Assembly (NCBI GenBank): GCA_030220185.1
Contig: JASPKZ010001235.1
Coordinates: 1-64,000 of the forward strand
Origin: Diploptera punctata
Lineage: Eukaryota > Arthropoda > Insecta > Blattodea > Blaberidae
Reading direction: 5' to 3'
Length of the DNA: 64,000 nucleotides
Under the pieces are notes generated by a model. The model was given only the letters and a program-made list of their open reading frames with translations, did not search any database and was not told the origin of the DNA. Position numbers and translations under genes: made by a program. The first letter of the stretch is position 1; each line of letters opens with the position of its first letter. Positions 35,887 to 47,159 of this stretch are shown here, in pieces.

Positions 35887-36084
35887 AAAACAGTTGTCCT
35901 CAACTATAATAACTTCTGTTATAAAAGTTGCCACACTATTAAAATTCAAAGCTTTTCAAAGATGTGCTTCATGGAATACCATAAGAATTCCTTAGGATGA
36001 AGCATGTCTTTGAAAATCTTTGAATTTTAACAGTGTGACAATGTTTATAACAGAAGTTGAGGATGACTGTTTTATAAGGTACAA
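35887..36084. repeat. inverted repeat, arms about 95 bp
   Basis: ACAGTTGTCCTCAACTATAA at the left pairs with the region ending AGTTGAGGATGACTGTTTTA at the right; the centre is near 35985. Confidence 0.65.
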
Positions 36085-36264
36085 AAAAATGTTTATAGAT
36101 GAAATAATTTTAACCTCAATGGTGTCCAAGCATGGTTATTAAAAGTATAGATTCATTAATTTATTAAAAAACTGAAAAATAATAAATACTTATTTCAAAT
36201 TTTGATGGTATATTTTAAATTATAATTTTCCAGAATTGGATATAGTTTTATTTTAGAAAGAAAC

Positions 36265-36545
36265 ATTACGTTTGAACCAGAAGTTGAGCTCTGGATCTCT
36301 GATTCTGTATGTCAGTATGATAACTGTTATGCCATTTGAACTTTTGATAGGAACGTAAATTTTCTTCCACTTATACTTTTCTCCTTTCATCCGAAGGCCG
36401 ATAGCCTTGAGAACTGATAAAAGAGAATTGTATAAGTGGAAAGAAATTTGATTTTCCTATCGCAAGTTTGAATGGTGTAAGGGTTATCTCACTGACGTAC
36501 AGAGTCAGGGATCCAGGGCTCAATTCCCAGTTTGAATGTAATTTT
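36265..36545. repeat. two tRNA-like SINE heads in inverted orientation (seventh family)
   Basis: Minus-strand copy at 36265-36345 (GGCATAACAGTTATCA, GCTCAACTTC) faces a plus-strand copy at 36463-36545 (GGTGTAAGGGTTATCTC, GCTCAATTCC). Both are followed by TTTTCTTTCTAAAATAAA. A third copy is at 60041-60130. Confidence 0.62.
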
Positions 36546-36657
36546 TCTTTCTAAAATAAAACTTATTTTTAATTTTATTATCAAAATTAATAGGAAATAA
36601 CAGAATTAAGTAATTTATCAGGAAACTGAATAGGTAATACACTTCACCTCAATTTGC

Positions 36658-36755
36658 TCTTTCACCTGGAACATGTTTCAAAATATTTTTTCCACTTTTC
36701 TGGCTGAAAAAAAGGAGAGAAGTTATTGAAATTTCAAAACATGTTCCAGGTGTAT
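36658..36755. repeat. inverted repeat, arms about 40 bp
   Basis: CACCTGGAACATGTTTCAAA pairs with TTTCAAAACATGTTCCAGGTG across a 20-base spacer. Confidence 0.65.
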
Positions 36756-37530
36756 TGCAACAGGTCATTAATCGTAATGATAATATAAAAAATAGGAGTA
36801 TTAATGATATCAAAAAACTATAAAACCATAAATGAAATATACTAAATTATTATACTGGAAGATAGGAAATAATTAATCACCTTTAATTACTAATTAGTCA
36901 TACTCAAAGTTCATATAAGGGCTTTTAGGAAATAAAAAAAACGCGTAGAATTTTATGATATCTTAGGTTTCTAGCTTCTTTGCCCAAGATGTTTATAACC
37001 ATTTTATTATTGAATATGTTTTATGTAATGTTGACATTTATAACAAATGTGTTTTGTTTTATGGTTTTATATGTTTCTATGTACTATATGATGCTCTCGT
37101 TAGTTGTGATTATAGCATTTTCTCCGCCGCGACCAAAAGCCTACTGCTTGGGCCAAGGTCAATTAAAAATATTGAACCATTTTTCCCTCCTGGGACGCCT
37201 CCTTATGACCTATTATAATCTGCGTCGTAACAAGGTGAGAGAAAAATATGAGGTGAAGTGTATATGTATTACCTATTCAATCTCTTGATGTATTCTAAGC
37301 TAATAACTTGCTAAAACATGTTTCATCTGCATCTATTTGTTCACTGTCAAAACAAGTATATTACATTATTAGAAAAGAAAGTACAAAAAACAGTTTTTAT
37401 TTTTAAATGGCAGAATTTTCAATTATTCATCATCCTAATCTACTTATTGCGACTCAGAGTTCCTTGTTTTAAAGTTGTTAAGTGTTCTTTAATATTTAAT
37501 TTTAGGAAGTTATATTTTGAGGTTATTTTA

Positions 37531-37690
37531 ATTATATTATTTTTAGTCTGGATATCTTACCTCAATATTAATGTTGATTTGTTCTTGGGAAAGCTGACGA
37601 TAAAACATAATTGTTTTGAAACATGTTCAAGAACAAATCAACATTAATATTGAGGTAAGATTCCAGACTAAAAATAATATAATTAAGTGT
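37531..37690. repeat. inverted repeat, arms about 60 bp
   Basis: TCTTACCTCAATATTAATGT on the left pairs with ACATTAATATTGAGGTAAGA on the right; GTTTTGAAAC in the centre. Confidence 0.7.
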
Positions 37691-38212
37691 TCTTTGTCTA
37701 TAATTTTTCTTTCATTAAGGTAAAAGCTTTATTAGTTTTAATACACAATTAACAGAACTGATTAAATAATCTTAATAATTTATATATGCATTTTGTTATT
37801 AGTAGTAAACAGTAAAACTTAAATAAAGTAACATTAAAATAATTACAAGCAGCAATCTTATAGTTGAACATAATATATTAAACCATATGAACCTGGTTAT
37901 ATAAAAATAATTTTTATTTATTAATAATATATGATATTAAATAGTAGTGGGAAATTAGTTTTTTTTTTGCAAACTTAGAACTTCATTCAAACCATTAAAA
38001 ATACTACTGTCATTTAAAATTTATAAGATGTAATTTATAATACAAAAATTAATATAATATTATTTTAACATATATCTTTGTTATTTTCTTAATATTCTTT
38101 GTTGTCACATATCTGCTATCTGAACCGATATATGAAATTACAACGTAAAGTTTTATTAACTATCTTATCTATATGACTACAATTTTATAATATTAATTTT
38201 AAAATATTAATA

Positions 38213-38408
38213 AATTCTGGGCTATGTGGCCGTGGTCTATACCTGGTGTTTCTTCCAGACATTTCTCCCTCAACTGCGGAGGGCATCTTCAATCTACGAC
38301 AAGGGAACACCACCTAGAAGCACTCGCCACAGAAGATGCCCTCTGCAGTTGAGGGAGAAACGTCTGGAAGAAACACCAGTTACAGGCACGGCCACATAGC
38401 CTGGAATC
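38213..38408. repeat. inverted repeat, arms about 80 bp
   Basis: GGCTATGTGGCCGTG at 38220 pairs with CACGGCCACATAGCC at 38388; both arms hold a small CCCTC/GAGGG hairpin followed by GAAAC on the appropriate strand. Confidence 0.75.
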
Positions 38409-38433
38409 TTTTAAAATTATGATTACTGGCCGT

Positions 38434-38580
38434 GAAGTGATCCCACAACAGGCCTGGAGGCCCTTGGGGTAGTAGGAGGTTAAGGCTCCCACTTTTTCTA
38501 GACAATCGGCACTTTATGTCGGCCGGGTTGTCAGCCCTGCGTGACGGCCGCCTTTACCCCCAGAACAAGTGTCTGGTACT
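38434..38580 (-). mobile_element. truncated inverted SINE copy, second family
   Basis: Matches the 3' half of 38584-38886 in inverse orientation (AAGTGATCCCACAACAGG at the left end); head missing. Two copies sit head to head. Confidence 0.75.
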
Positions 38581-38583
38581 CAC

Positions 38584-38886
38584 GCCGTAGCGTAGTGGTT
38601 AAGGCACTGAGCTACAAGCCGGAGGGTCGAGGGTTCAAGTCCCGTTGGGGTCAGGATTTTTAAACTGACCCAAACCCTCTGGCGGCACTATGGCCCTGGG
38701 GTCGACTCAGCCTCTAACTGAAATTAGTATCAGACGCTAGTTCTGGGGGTAAAGGCGGCCGTCACGCAGGGCTGACAACCCGGCTGACATAAAGTGTCGA
38801 TTGTCTAGAAAAAGTGGGAGCCTTAACCTCCTACTACCCCAAGGGCCTCCGGACCTGTTGTGGGATCACTTTACTTTACTTTTACT
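38584..38886 (+). mobile_element. tRNA-derived SINE, second family
   Basis: Head has A-box-like TAGCGTAGTGGTTAAGGC and B-box GGTTCAAGTCC (38631). The body contains GGCGGCACTATGGCCCTGG and the tail is a TTTAC repeat at 38869-38886. A truncated inverted copy lies directly upstream (38434-38580), and a degraded plus-strand copy at about 33918-34125. Confidence 0.8.
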
Positions 38887-39119
38887 GACTGTGAAAGCCT
38901 GCATTCCACAAAGTAATTTAATTATACGTCTGCATGTTCTAAAGCTATCCACTGCATTTCTTGTGCTACAGGTTCCGTACTGGGCAGACAGATGGGTTTA
39001 CTTTCAATTTATGCACCACTTTGGTAGACCACTTTATGTAATTATATATTCTTGGATTGTGTAACACAGAGAAGTGTACGATGATTGTATGTTTAAGTTT
39101 TTGTGTAGTGTACAATATG

Positions 39120-39467
39120 TTGTATTAGGAATGATGATGAAGGGAAAGGAAATGGTGAAACCTGATGCCAGCACATAGCCAACTCCTGTTGAAAAGCACC
39201 AAGGGGGCCATCAGGTTTAATATTCCCATCCGATGGATGAATAGCTATCAACAGTACTATTTGCCTTCTCAACATATGTACTGCAGAAGGGTTTGAATTT
39301 AATGCAGGCAGCTGATGCACAATTTAGTAATTTAAAATTGTACACCACTCCTCTTGTGGCAACAATAATTAAAATTTTACAATTAAAATTTCCATTGCAG
39401 CTGGGTATTGAACCTTGGTCTGCTAATCAGGAAACAGTCATGTTACCACCTGAGCTACAATGGCATA
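39120..39467 (-). mobile_element. tRNA-derived SINE, fourth family
   Basis: On the minus strand the right end reads TTGTAGCTCAGGTGGTAAC with B-box GGTTCAATACC (39400-39464). The body includes TTGCCTTCTCAACATATGTA (39261), which recurs near 40950. No open frame. Confidence 0.65.
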
Positions 39468-40193
39468 CTTTTATTTTTACTTGATAACAATAAGCAAATA
39501 AACAGCTAAAATTTGCAAATATATAATATTTTCTATCTAATTTTATCTAAAATATTATTCTAATGAATTATAAATTTATTCATTTTATTTTATTTTTTTC
39601 AAAACTGTACCATATCATTGAACATTCTTTCTATATAACCAGATTTCATTGGCTAAAAGTGGAATATGGAAACTATTTAAAACAATCACAAGAATAAAAT
39701 GTTCTTTTTTAATGTGTTGCATGCGCTAGTTATATTATGCAGTACAGAGATACATTGTCTATAACAACAAACCTGCTGGGAACTTAATATTTTAAATAGA
39801 TTATAAAATGTAACACCAAAAAAATTATGCATATTAAGAAACATTAAAAAGTTTTACTACGAAAAATGTTATATTGATATTATCCTTTTTTTTTTTTAAT
39901 CTGTTGTATGAAATTTTGTAGAAAGTTTGAATTTACAATGAATTAAAATTAACTAATCTGAATGAATGTTCCAATTAGATCACATTTCAAACAATCCTGC
40001 TCCTGTATAATTAATAATTATATTGTATCCCTGCACTGTAGTAAAACTCATGAGAAAAAGTATGTTAACAAATCCAGCAGGAACTGTATAGGCCTACAAA
40101 GGTGGGGAAATTATATTTTTCTGTCAATAAACAACTAAAGAACACCAATACTAGATTATGTAGGTAAGAAATAACACCATGAGGTTATTTTAA

Positions 40194-40756
40194 TTTATGT
40201 TGAGTTGTTTTTGACTCACCTCATATTTCTTAACTCCCTTGCAGACGTGAGTTTCTTCACTGCATTTGTGACATTCTCAATGCTGTATCACGTTCACAAC
40301 TGATGTCCAACGGCCTGCTCTCCTGCAGACTGATCTCCATGCCATCTGATGGCTGGCCGACAAACTTTCAAATCAATTCCCTCTCCTTATCACTGGGTAT
40401 TTCAAAATTCATAGTTATGTTTTTATTCTTGCATATGTAAATTTTTTCCCACATTGTGAGAACCTTCCAAATTGGAAAAACCGAAGGAACTCACAATTTG
40501 GGAAAAATTTACATATGCAAGAATAAAAACATAACTATGAATTTTTGAAATACCCGGTGATAAGGAGAGGGGATTGATTTGAAAGTTCGTCGGTCAGCCA
40601 TCAGATGGCGCGGAGATCAGTCTGCAGGAGAGGAGACCATTGGACGTCAGTTGTGAACGTGATACAGTATTGAGAATGTCACAAAAGCAGCGAAGAAACT
40701 CGAGTCTGCGAGGGTGTTAAGAAATATGAGGTGAGTCAAAAACAACTCAACATAAA
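40194..40756. repeat. long hairpin with arms of about 275 bp (Penelope-type terminus)
   Basis: Arms 40194-40468 and 40482-40756 are inverse copies with few mismatches. The outer ends carry ATATGAGGTGAGTCAAAAA, the terminus shared with 44229-44985. Inside are WEKIYICKNKN-like residues of the Penelope C-terminus. Confidence 0.82.
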
Positions 40757-40994
40757 CCAATACTAGACTCAATAATGAAATGCATTAAGTGATCAGAAAA
40801 ACAGCAAAATTTCACTTGAATTATATTTATTTAAAACATGTTTTGGGAGACCTTTTCTCCTATCATCAATTAACTCCAAATGATTGTGAGAACCCCACAC
40901 TCATTCTGTTGGTGGTTTCCCACCTGTCACAGCCAACAGTACCACATTGCCTTCTCAACATGTGTACTGCAAAGGGATTTGGAATAATATTAAA

Positions 40995-41201
40995 TTCATG
41001 TATTTTATGTCTTTTGGGCTAAACGGCCATGGTCTGGTTTTATTAACACTCGATGTTTCGTCTACTACTGCGGTAGACATCCTCAGGTCAAAGAACACAC
41101 AGAATCTCCTGAGGATGTCTACCACAGTAGTAGACGAAAAGTCGAGTGTTATTAAAACCAGACCACGGCCGTTTAGCCCGAAAGACATAAAATACATGAA
41201 T
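40995..41201. repeat. inverted repeat, arms about 90 bp
   Basis: TTCATGTATTTTATGTCTTT at the left pairs with the complement at the right end. Both arms contain CTGAGGATG, a GTCTAC hairpin and GAAA. Confidence 0.78.
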
Positions 41202-41387
41202 CAAAATACCTGCCGTGAAAGTCTACAATTTTACATAAAATATTAAATATTTCTTTTATTTCAAATATTGCAAGATTCAATGCACTTTAAAGTCTATACT
41301 CTTGTGCACTCTATATCTCACATCCAGCATAATGAGAGGTTGGGAAATGAGAAGAAGCCACCATTATTCAAGGTCTATACTCTACAA

Positions 41388-41600
41388 GATGGCCACAATG
41401 GACTAGTGGTTATGCTCATTGCCTCTGGTTCCAAGGGTCATGAATTCAAACCCGACCAGGTCGATGGATTTTTAGGATAGAAAAATCCTAGGAGCAAATC
41501 CTCCGGGAGGGACTTTAAGCCGTGGGTCCCAAGTCTGAAGTTTTTCAGGCTCGTAAAAGATCCTTAAGCCTGAATAAAGAGGCCTCTAAGCAAAAATTTA
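41388..41600 (+). mobile_element. tRNA-derived SINE, third family
   Basis: Head GGACTAGTGGTTATGC with a B-box-like ATTCAAACCCG, body with CCGGGAGGGACTTTAAGCC. An inverse copy lies at 45235-45470 (GGTTTGAACCTGCGACCC, CCACTAGTCCATCGC) and a degraded inverse copy at 49795-49990. Confidence 0.75.
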
Positions 41601-42442
41601 CTGACTTCAACATCCTAGTAATACCTTAGTTACATGTTATATATCTCATTGAGTCGGTGTGTTGGCCGCATGCCATTCATGGCATCTATGAGCAAATAAG
41701 GTAACTAAAAATTAACTTGGTCTAATAACTCCTTACCAAGGAGAGGCTATGGCTCAAAACTGGGCTACGACATTAGAGATAGATATACTCTACAAGGACG
41801 TTGGCTGATCAGGTCTGTCACATCATTGTAAGAGCACATGAAATTAAATAGATGACACAAGCATGGAGAAGTAGTGGAATGAAATTTTGACAGGAGAAAA
41901 CGGGAGAAACCTAGATAAAAATACTTGCCCTAGCTCCGATTTGTCCACCAAGAACTCCACATTGAATGACCGAGATGCAAACATGGAATCCAGGGCAAGT
42001 GTGTAACCACTTGCACCTAGAAGCTGCCTATATAACATTATATTCTTTTGTCCAATGTCACCAGGCTGTCTTATGACATTTCTGTCATTCTCTCCTGACA
42101 TTGGCAGAATTGTAATCCACTTCTCAGGTTGGAGTTACGATACTGCGATGATTAATCCCCATACGTCCTAGGTGCTTCCTTAGTGTGAAGTTTCTTAACC
42201 AGATTAATTTAGTTATGCTTATTTCCTACAGATGTCAGTGAGGGGCATGTGGTTAGTACATCACCTAGAGAAGACATCTAGTAGGAAACTAAGTATTACT
42301 CATATGAAGGTCGGTTAAATTTTGCTCAGATATGTTTATGTTCAGACCTGAGGTTCTTTTTTCAAGCCCAAAAATCTTCTGATTCTGATATTATGAAGGG
42401 TGATAAATGATAATGAGGCACCAGGAGAGTCCTTAAATCTAA

Positions 42443-43067
42443 GGTGAAATTAAATGTTTCTTACCTCTCCTCATATAAATTTTCTAAGTAGATCGTGATT
42501 TTGAGACCTCAACAGTCTCATCTTCAGCATCTTTCTTGGTGACTGATGTTATGTCGATCGGAAGAAACTCTTCTTCTTCCCTCTGTTGGTGGCCCGATGA
42601 ACCTCTGGATCAGGTCAAAATTTGCAGGAATTTCGAAGTTCATAAGTTTTCCTTTGTTTTTCTGAATGTGGACCTTTTCCCAAACCGTGAGTTCCTTTTG
42701 TTTGTCTATTTGTTTAATTAGACTGGCTTTTGATTCAATTAAATGTTTTTCGGACCAAGCATGAGCATTTAATTGAATCAAAAGCCAGTCTAATTAAACA
42801 AATAGACAAACAAAAGGAACTCACAATTTGGGAAAAGATCCACATTCAGAAAAACAAAGGAAAACTTATGAACTTCGAAATTCCTGCAAATTTTGACCTG
42901 ATCCAGAGGTTCATCGGTCCACCAACAGAGGGAAGAAGAAGAGTTTCTTCTGATCGACATTACATCAGTCGCCAAGAAAGTGCTGAAGATGAGACCGTTG
43001 TGGTCTCGAAATCGCGATCTACTTAGAAGATTTATATGAGGAGAGGTAAGAAATATTTAATTTCACC
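42443..43067. repeat. long hairpin: two inverted Penelope-like 3' ends, arms about 300 bp
   Basis: Left arm 42443-42745 and right arm 42766-43067 are near-perfect inverse copies with a 20-base loop. Both arms keep an open frame (minus 42524-42781, plus 42730-43026) with HLIESKASLIKQIDKQKEL, WEK-HIQKNKGKLMNFEIP and LIQRFIGPPTEG, homologous to the C-terminal end of the ORF at 56352-57461. Both outer ends carry the terminus GAGGAGAGGTAAGAAA. Confidence 0.85.
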
Positions 43068-43074
43068 ATAAATT

Positions 43075-43265
43075 AAACCTCATAGTGAACAATTCCTATA
43101 AAAGTTAAACCTTAAATCTAAACTTAACCTAAATTCCAGACCATGGGTGATCACAGAAATAATTTCCTTTAAGGAAAAAATCCCCGTGGTGTGACTGGGA
43201 AACAAACCCAGGACCTCATGAACTGTAGCCAGAAGCTCTGTTCACAAGACCATGAAGTAGGAACT
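43075..43265 (-). mobile_element. degraded SINE, same family as 55011-55328
   Basis: Inverse of the family: GGACCTCATGAACTG (43211) and TTTCCTTTAAGGAAA (43164) match head and body with several changes. Confidence 0.65.
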
Positions 43266-43462
43266 TAAATAAGTACTGTTCTAAGTTTAAACTCAGTAGG
43301 AACACAGTTCTTATTTATAAAACAGTTTGGATCTGTTAACATAACTGATTAAAAAATCACAAACATGTGAGAATTTAGTTAATCTTTGCAGAGGTATGGA
43401 AACCCCAAACTGAATTAAGATGACATGCAGCAAGCAAGTAAACAAGGCAAAGAGTGCCCTAC

Positions 43463-43786
43463 CTTGTACCGGAACACAGCCGCTGAATGGGTCACCGGTG
43501 AAGCCAGGATTACAGTTGCATACAGGTGTGTGATTAATCACTGAGCAACGAGCGTTATTTCCACAAGAACCCGGACATGGATCACTACACTTCTGATTTA
43601 CACACGCTAAGTTACTCGAACACTCCGGATTTATAGTACACTCCGGTCGACAGTTTGGCGGAGAACCGATATAATTAGGTTGACACGAACAGGCGGGACT
43701 TTCCCCTCGGACCTGACATTCTGAGTTCGGACCGCATGGTGATGGTTGACACGGGTTCAGAGGCACTGGTGGTGTTGTTGGTAACA
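43463..43786 (-). CDS. dpy: dpy exon 9: EGF-DPY-EGF module (B/E type), relative of array exon B
   Basis: A phase 1-1 exon of 324 bases (acceptor 43787-43788, donor 43461-43462). It has linker LPTTPPVPLNP, EGF (CQPSPCGPNSEC, RGESPACSC, GSPPNC), DPY (RPECTINPECSSNLAC), EGF (GSCGNNARCSVINHTPVC) and tail VPVQ. It is the same length as array exon B and shares GESP. The donor context (GTAGGG) is weaker than in most other exons. Confidence 0.89.
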
Positions 43787-43857
43787 CTGAAACAAACAAA
43801 ATTAAATATTAATTAATCGAGTTGGTGTTTACTTGATGAAAATCCATATTTATTAAT

Positions 43858-44005
43858 TAAATTAAAATAAAACTTACAGTTTTATTTGATTTTCATATTT
43901 ATTAAGATATAATTCAGTTACAGTGTACCGAAACAGCTGTAACTGAATTATATCTTAATAAATATGAAAATAAAATAAAACCTTAAGTTTTATTTTTATT
44001 TAATT
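43858..44005. repeat. inverted repeat, arms about 65 bp
   Basis: TTTTCATATTTATTAAGATA at 43890 pairs with TATCTTAATAAATATGAAAA at 43950. The centre holds ACAGTGTACCGAAACAGCTG. A third half lies at 44460-44545. Confidence 0.72.
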
Positions 44006-44224
44006 AATAGATATTAATTACACAGGCCAACCAAGAAAAATACTTTTTGAATGGATTTGCCTTATTCTTGTGGTTTTTATGACAATAAAAAGGCTGTATT
44101 ACCATCATTTTTCCACATTTCAAAACTCAATATTTAAAAAAAAAGCTGTCAGGAGCTTTAAGAAGAAGGGGGAAAGAAATATAAACCAATGAACACATTA
44201 AAAAGTATATTTTTAAATTAATTA

Positions 44225-44985
44225 TTAATGAGTTGTGTATTTTGACTCACCTCATATTTCTTGATTTTTATGCAGACTGGTTTCATCGCTTCTGTGCGAC
44301 ATTCTCGATGCATTACAACCTCTTACAAGGGCCTCAACATGGGCCTTAGGAAGCCATAAATGAACAGAAAATATAGGTATTTTTACCTCCTGCAAGTTGA
44401 TTTCTACTCCCTCTGCTGGCCCACCAATGAACTTCCAAATCAATTTTTTTTAATTAAATAAAAATAAAACGTAGTTTTATTTGATTTTCATATTTATTAA
44501 GATATAATTCAGTGACAGCTGTTTCGGTACACTGTACCTTCTTCAGACATGTTAACAAATTATTTTATTAATATAAATTATTAATTTTTTTTCTCTTTCA
44601 CCAGGAATTTCAAAATTTATGGTTTTCTTTTTATTCTTGCAGATGTAAATTTTCTCCCAAATTATGAGTTCCTTTGATTTTCTAATTGTTTTAGTAATTT
44701 TGCCTTTATACTAAAACAGCTAGAAAAACCAAAGGAACTCACAATTTTGGAGAAAATTTACATCTGCAAGAATAAAAAGAAAACCATAAATTTTGAAATT
44801 CCCAGTGAAAGGGAAAGAAATTTGATTTGGAAGTTCATCGGTCAGCCAGGAGAGGGAGCAGAAATCAACTTGCAGGATGGACAACCGCAAGGCAACAGTT
44901 GTAATGCATCGAGAATGTCGCACAGAAGCAACAAAACTAGTTTGTATAAAAATCAAGAAATATGAGATGAGTCAAAATAACCAAC
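44225..44985. repeat. nested Penelope-type 3' ends in inverted orientation
   Basis: Minus-strand scraps at 44225-44445 (LIWKFIGGPAEG-like, NASRMSHRSDETS) and 44600-44706 face a plus-strand copy at 44713-44985 (MEKIYICKNKKKTINFEIPS, IWKFIGQPGEG). A different inverted-repeat end (44450-44590) is inserted between the minus-strand pieces. Confidence 0.7.
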
Positions 44986-45234
44986 TCCTTAATAACACTG
45001 ATCAACATGATTTTTGTCTCATGAGTACCAATAGTTGTACTTAATGCAGTTTTTTATTGTTGTTGTAAGTTGTAAGACCATGTTTTCCCTTAACAGAGAT
45101 TTAGGCGTTCTCCCCCTACAGGGAAGAATTTGAACCATACTAATTTAGTTACACTTGTTTTCGTATAGATGTCATTTGAGTGGTCTGTGGTCAGCGTTCC
45201 GCCTCATACTGACATCTAGGAAAACAAGATAGTA

Positions 45235-45470
45235 CTAGGATGGGAAAATTTGGTAAATTTTGCTTAGAGGCCTTTTCATTGAGGCTTAAGGATATTTTAC
45301 GAGCCTGAAAATCTTCAGACTTGGGACCCACAGCTTAAAGTCCCTCCCGGAGGACTTGCTCCTTGGATTTTTCCATCCTAAAAAAATCCATCGACCCCGG
45401 CCAGGTTTGAACCTGCGACCCTCGGGACCAGAGGCAAGGAGCATAACCACTAGTCCATCGCAGTTTTTTA
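45235..45470 (-). mobile_element. SINE, third family
   Basis: Minus-strand copy: head at the right (GCGATGGACTAGTGGTTATG on the minus strand), body TAAAGTCCCTCCCGGAGG at 45338. Confidence 0.74.
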
Positions 45471-45568
45471 TTGTGTTTTCAAATATGTATTCACAATTTC
45501 TCCATCACCCACAGTTTTTTTTTTAATTCCAATATCAATTAATGGATTGAAATAATTATTTTTTAATA

Positions 45569-45717
45569 AACCTAGATTTCTTCCTGGAAAATCTTGGCGC
45601 AGTGAGCAATGAGCACGGGGAACACTTTCATCAGGAGATTTCAGCTATGGAAAAGAGATATCAAGGCACATGGAATCATAATATGCTGGCAGATTATTGT
45701 TGGACCATCCACAGGTG
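45569..45717 (+). pseudogene. relic of a repeat-associated ORF
   Basis: An open stretch ending at a TGA reads NLDFFLENLGAVSNEHGEHF, then HQEISAMEKRYQGTW and MLADYCWTIHR. I have seen this HGExFHQ...MEKRYQG...MLADYCW pattern in transposon-associated insect proteins, but I cannot name the family with certainty. There is no start codon in this stretch, so it is a fragment. Confidence 0.45.
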
Positions 45718-46024
45718 ATATATAGCAAAAAATTGTCATTTGTTACTTTCTAGGTGAGTCCAAATATTCAAATATTGTGTAGTTATGAATGTAGAAAATA
45801 TTAAAGTGTTTGTATCTCTTGCAAACCTTGTGTGATGGAGAAAAACTGATATCATATTTGAATTCAGGAGAAAAAATACTATCAGAATCACATATTTTTG
45901 TTTCTGAGACAAAAAAAAAATGTATTTTTTGTTGCACAGTGTAATTAAAAGAAACCTCATAGTGTTATTTCCTACATATGTTAATAATGAATATTTACAA
46001 TACAACAAACTGAATTTCTCTTAC

Positions 46025-46327
46025 CTGGCATGGGGAAACATCTTCTAAATGGATCTCCAGTGTTTCCTTGAGCACAGCTGCAAATAGGATTATGGTTGAC
46101 AACCTGGCATCGAGCATTCTGACCGCATGTTCCTGGACAAGGATCCTGACATTTGTTGGCAAGACAAGCCTGTGTCAGTGGACATTCAGCACTAACGACA
46201 CATTCGGGGCGACAAGATGGAGGTGTTCCTACAAGTCCAGGCTGACATGAACATACTGCATGATCGTTTATAACACGGCATATGCTATTAGGTCCACATG
46301 GTGATGGCTCACAAGGTCTTGTCGTAA
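46025..46327 (-). CDS. dpy: dpy exon 8: EGF-DPY-EGF module (A/D type), single-copy relative of array exon A
   Basis: A phase 1-1 exon of 303 bases (acceptor 46328-46329, donor 46023-46024). It encodes TTRPCEPSPCGPNSIC, INDHAVCSCQPG, PPSC, DPY (RPECVVSAECPLTQAC), EGF (GTCGQNARCQVVNHNPIC) and tail FPMP. VVNHNPICSC and its position before B, C, D, E and F type exons make it the first member of an older six-exon set that parallels the array unit. Confidence 0.9.
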
Positions 46328-46419
46328 CTGAAAAACAGCAAACAAAAACCATGTCATGAACAATGTTAGGATCAACAGGCACTAAACATTAGAAAACAGG
46401 CTGCTTAAGAGACTATATT

Positions 46420-46850
46420 TGAAAAGAAAAATATACGCCTAGACTGGGGTTTGAACCCAGGTGTATATTTTTATTTTCAAATATAATTTGTCTATCATTA
46501 AGATGTTTAAAAACGAATAATATTAACATTGAAAGAAGCACTACTGGCTTTATAAGTAATGTTTAAATTCCCAATAAAAAGTCTTCTTAATAAAGAAGCT
46601 GCCATTTGCAAAAATCGTAGCAATGGCTCGTAGCATTTGGAGTTAGGGAATTAACTATGTATAAGAGAAAAATACGCGTTTAGATTGGAGGCCTAGGTGG
46701 CTCAGATGGAAGAGCATTGAGAGAGTCAAAGGTCCTGGGTTCAAACCCCGGTCTAGGTGTATATTTTTCTTTTCAAATATAATTTGTCCATCATTAAGAT
46801 GTTTAAAAACGAATAATATTAACATTGCTTAAGAGACACTAAAAAATAAT
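46420..46850 (+). mobile_element. dispersed repeat with tRNA-like block, plus orientation
   Basis: Body at about 46490-46690 and tRNA-like block at 46691-46758 (GGTGGCTCAGATGGAAGAGC, GGTTCAAACC). A second partial B-box region (TTTGAACCCAGG) at 46449-46460 and repeated flanks (AAGATGTTTAAAAACGAATA at 46499 and 46797) suggest a direct duplication of the flank. Confidence 0.62.
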
Positions 46851-46924
46851 GAAAATTGGCACTCAAATACAAACTAATGTGTGAAATAGGTTGAAAAGTA
46901 TAAAAATATAATTTTGATAATAAT

Positions 46925-47085
46925 ATTCATAATCCCATCCATCCATAGTAATTCTGCCTGAGGGCAGGTCTTTCACTGCAACCATAGCATTTTCATGCTA
47001 TGCTTTGCAGCCTTACTAGGGAGTTATAGGTGTGGTAGTTTCCTGTTGCTTTCCACACCAGTGAAGGATGATGATGATATTCATA
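46925..47085 (-). mobile_element. SINE fragment, sixth family
   Basis: Only the distal body remains (CCTGAGGGCAGGTCTTTCAC at 46960, CCACACCAGTGAAGGATGAT). Confidence 0.65.
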
Positions 47086-47159
47086 ATAATAATGTATTAA
47101 TAATAATTTCCACAAGATTATGAAGATTTAGAATATATGACTATAAAATTAATAGAATA

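Larger units (their letters stand above)
30188..43462 (-). other. dpy intron 9-10, 13.3 kb
   Basis: The largest intron in the window. It holds LINE scraps, a TIR element (33174-33723), an ATT microsatellite, tRNA-derived repeats and several long hairpins built from Penelope-type 3' ends. The exon class order (B/E then C) is continuous across it, so no module exon appears to be missing. The stretch 37700-38200 and most of 39480-40190 show only AT-rich sequence. Confidence 0.7.
43787..46024 (-). other. dpy intron 8-9
   Basis: 2.2 kb: an inverted repeat (43858-44005), Penelope 3'-end fragments (44225-44985), a minus-strand SINE (45235-45470) and a relic ORF (45569-45717). Confidence 0.7.

Noticed and set aside
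36980..37647. Two plus-strand ORFs of about 100 codons (36980-37288, 37318-37647)
   Set aside because: AT-driven hydrophobic sequence without a family match I can name; the second overlaps an inverted repeat. No splice or start context supports a gene.
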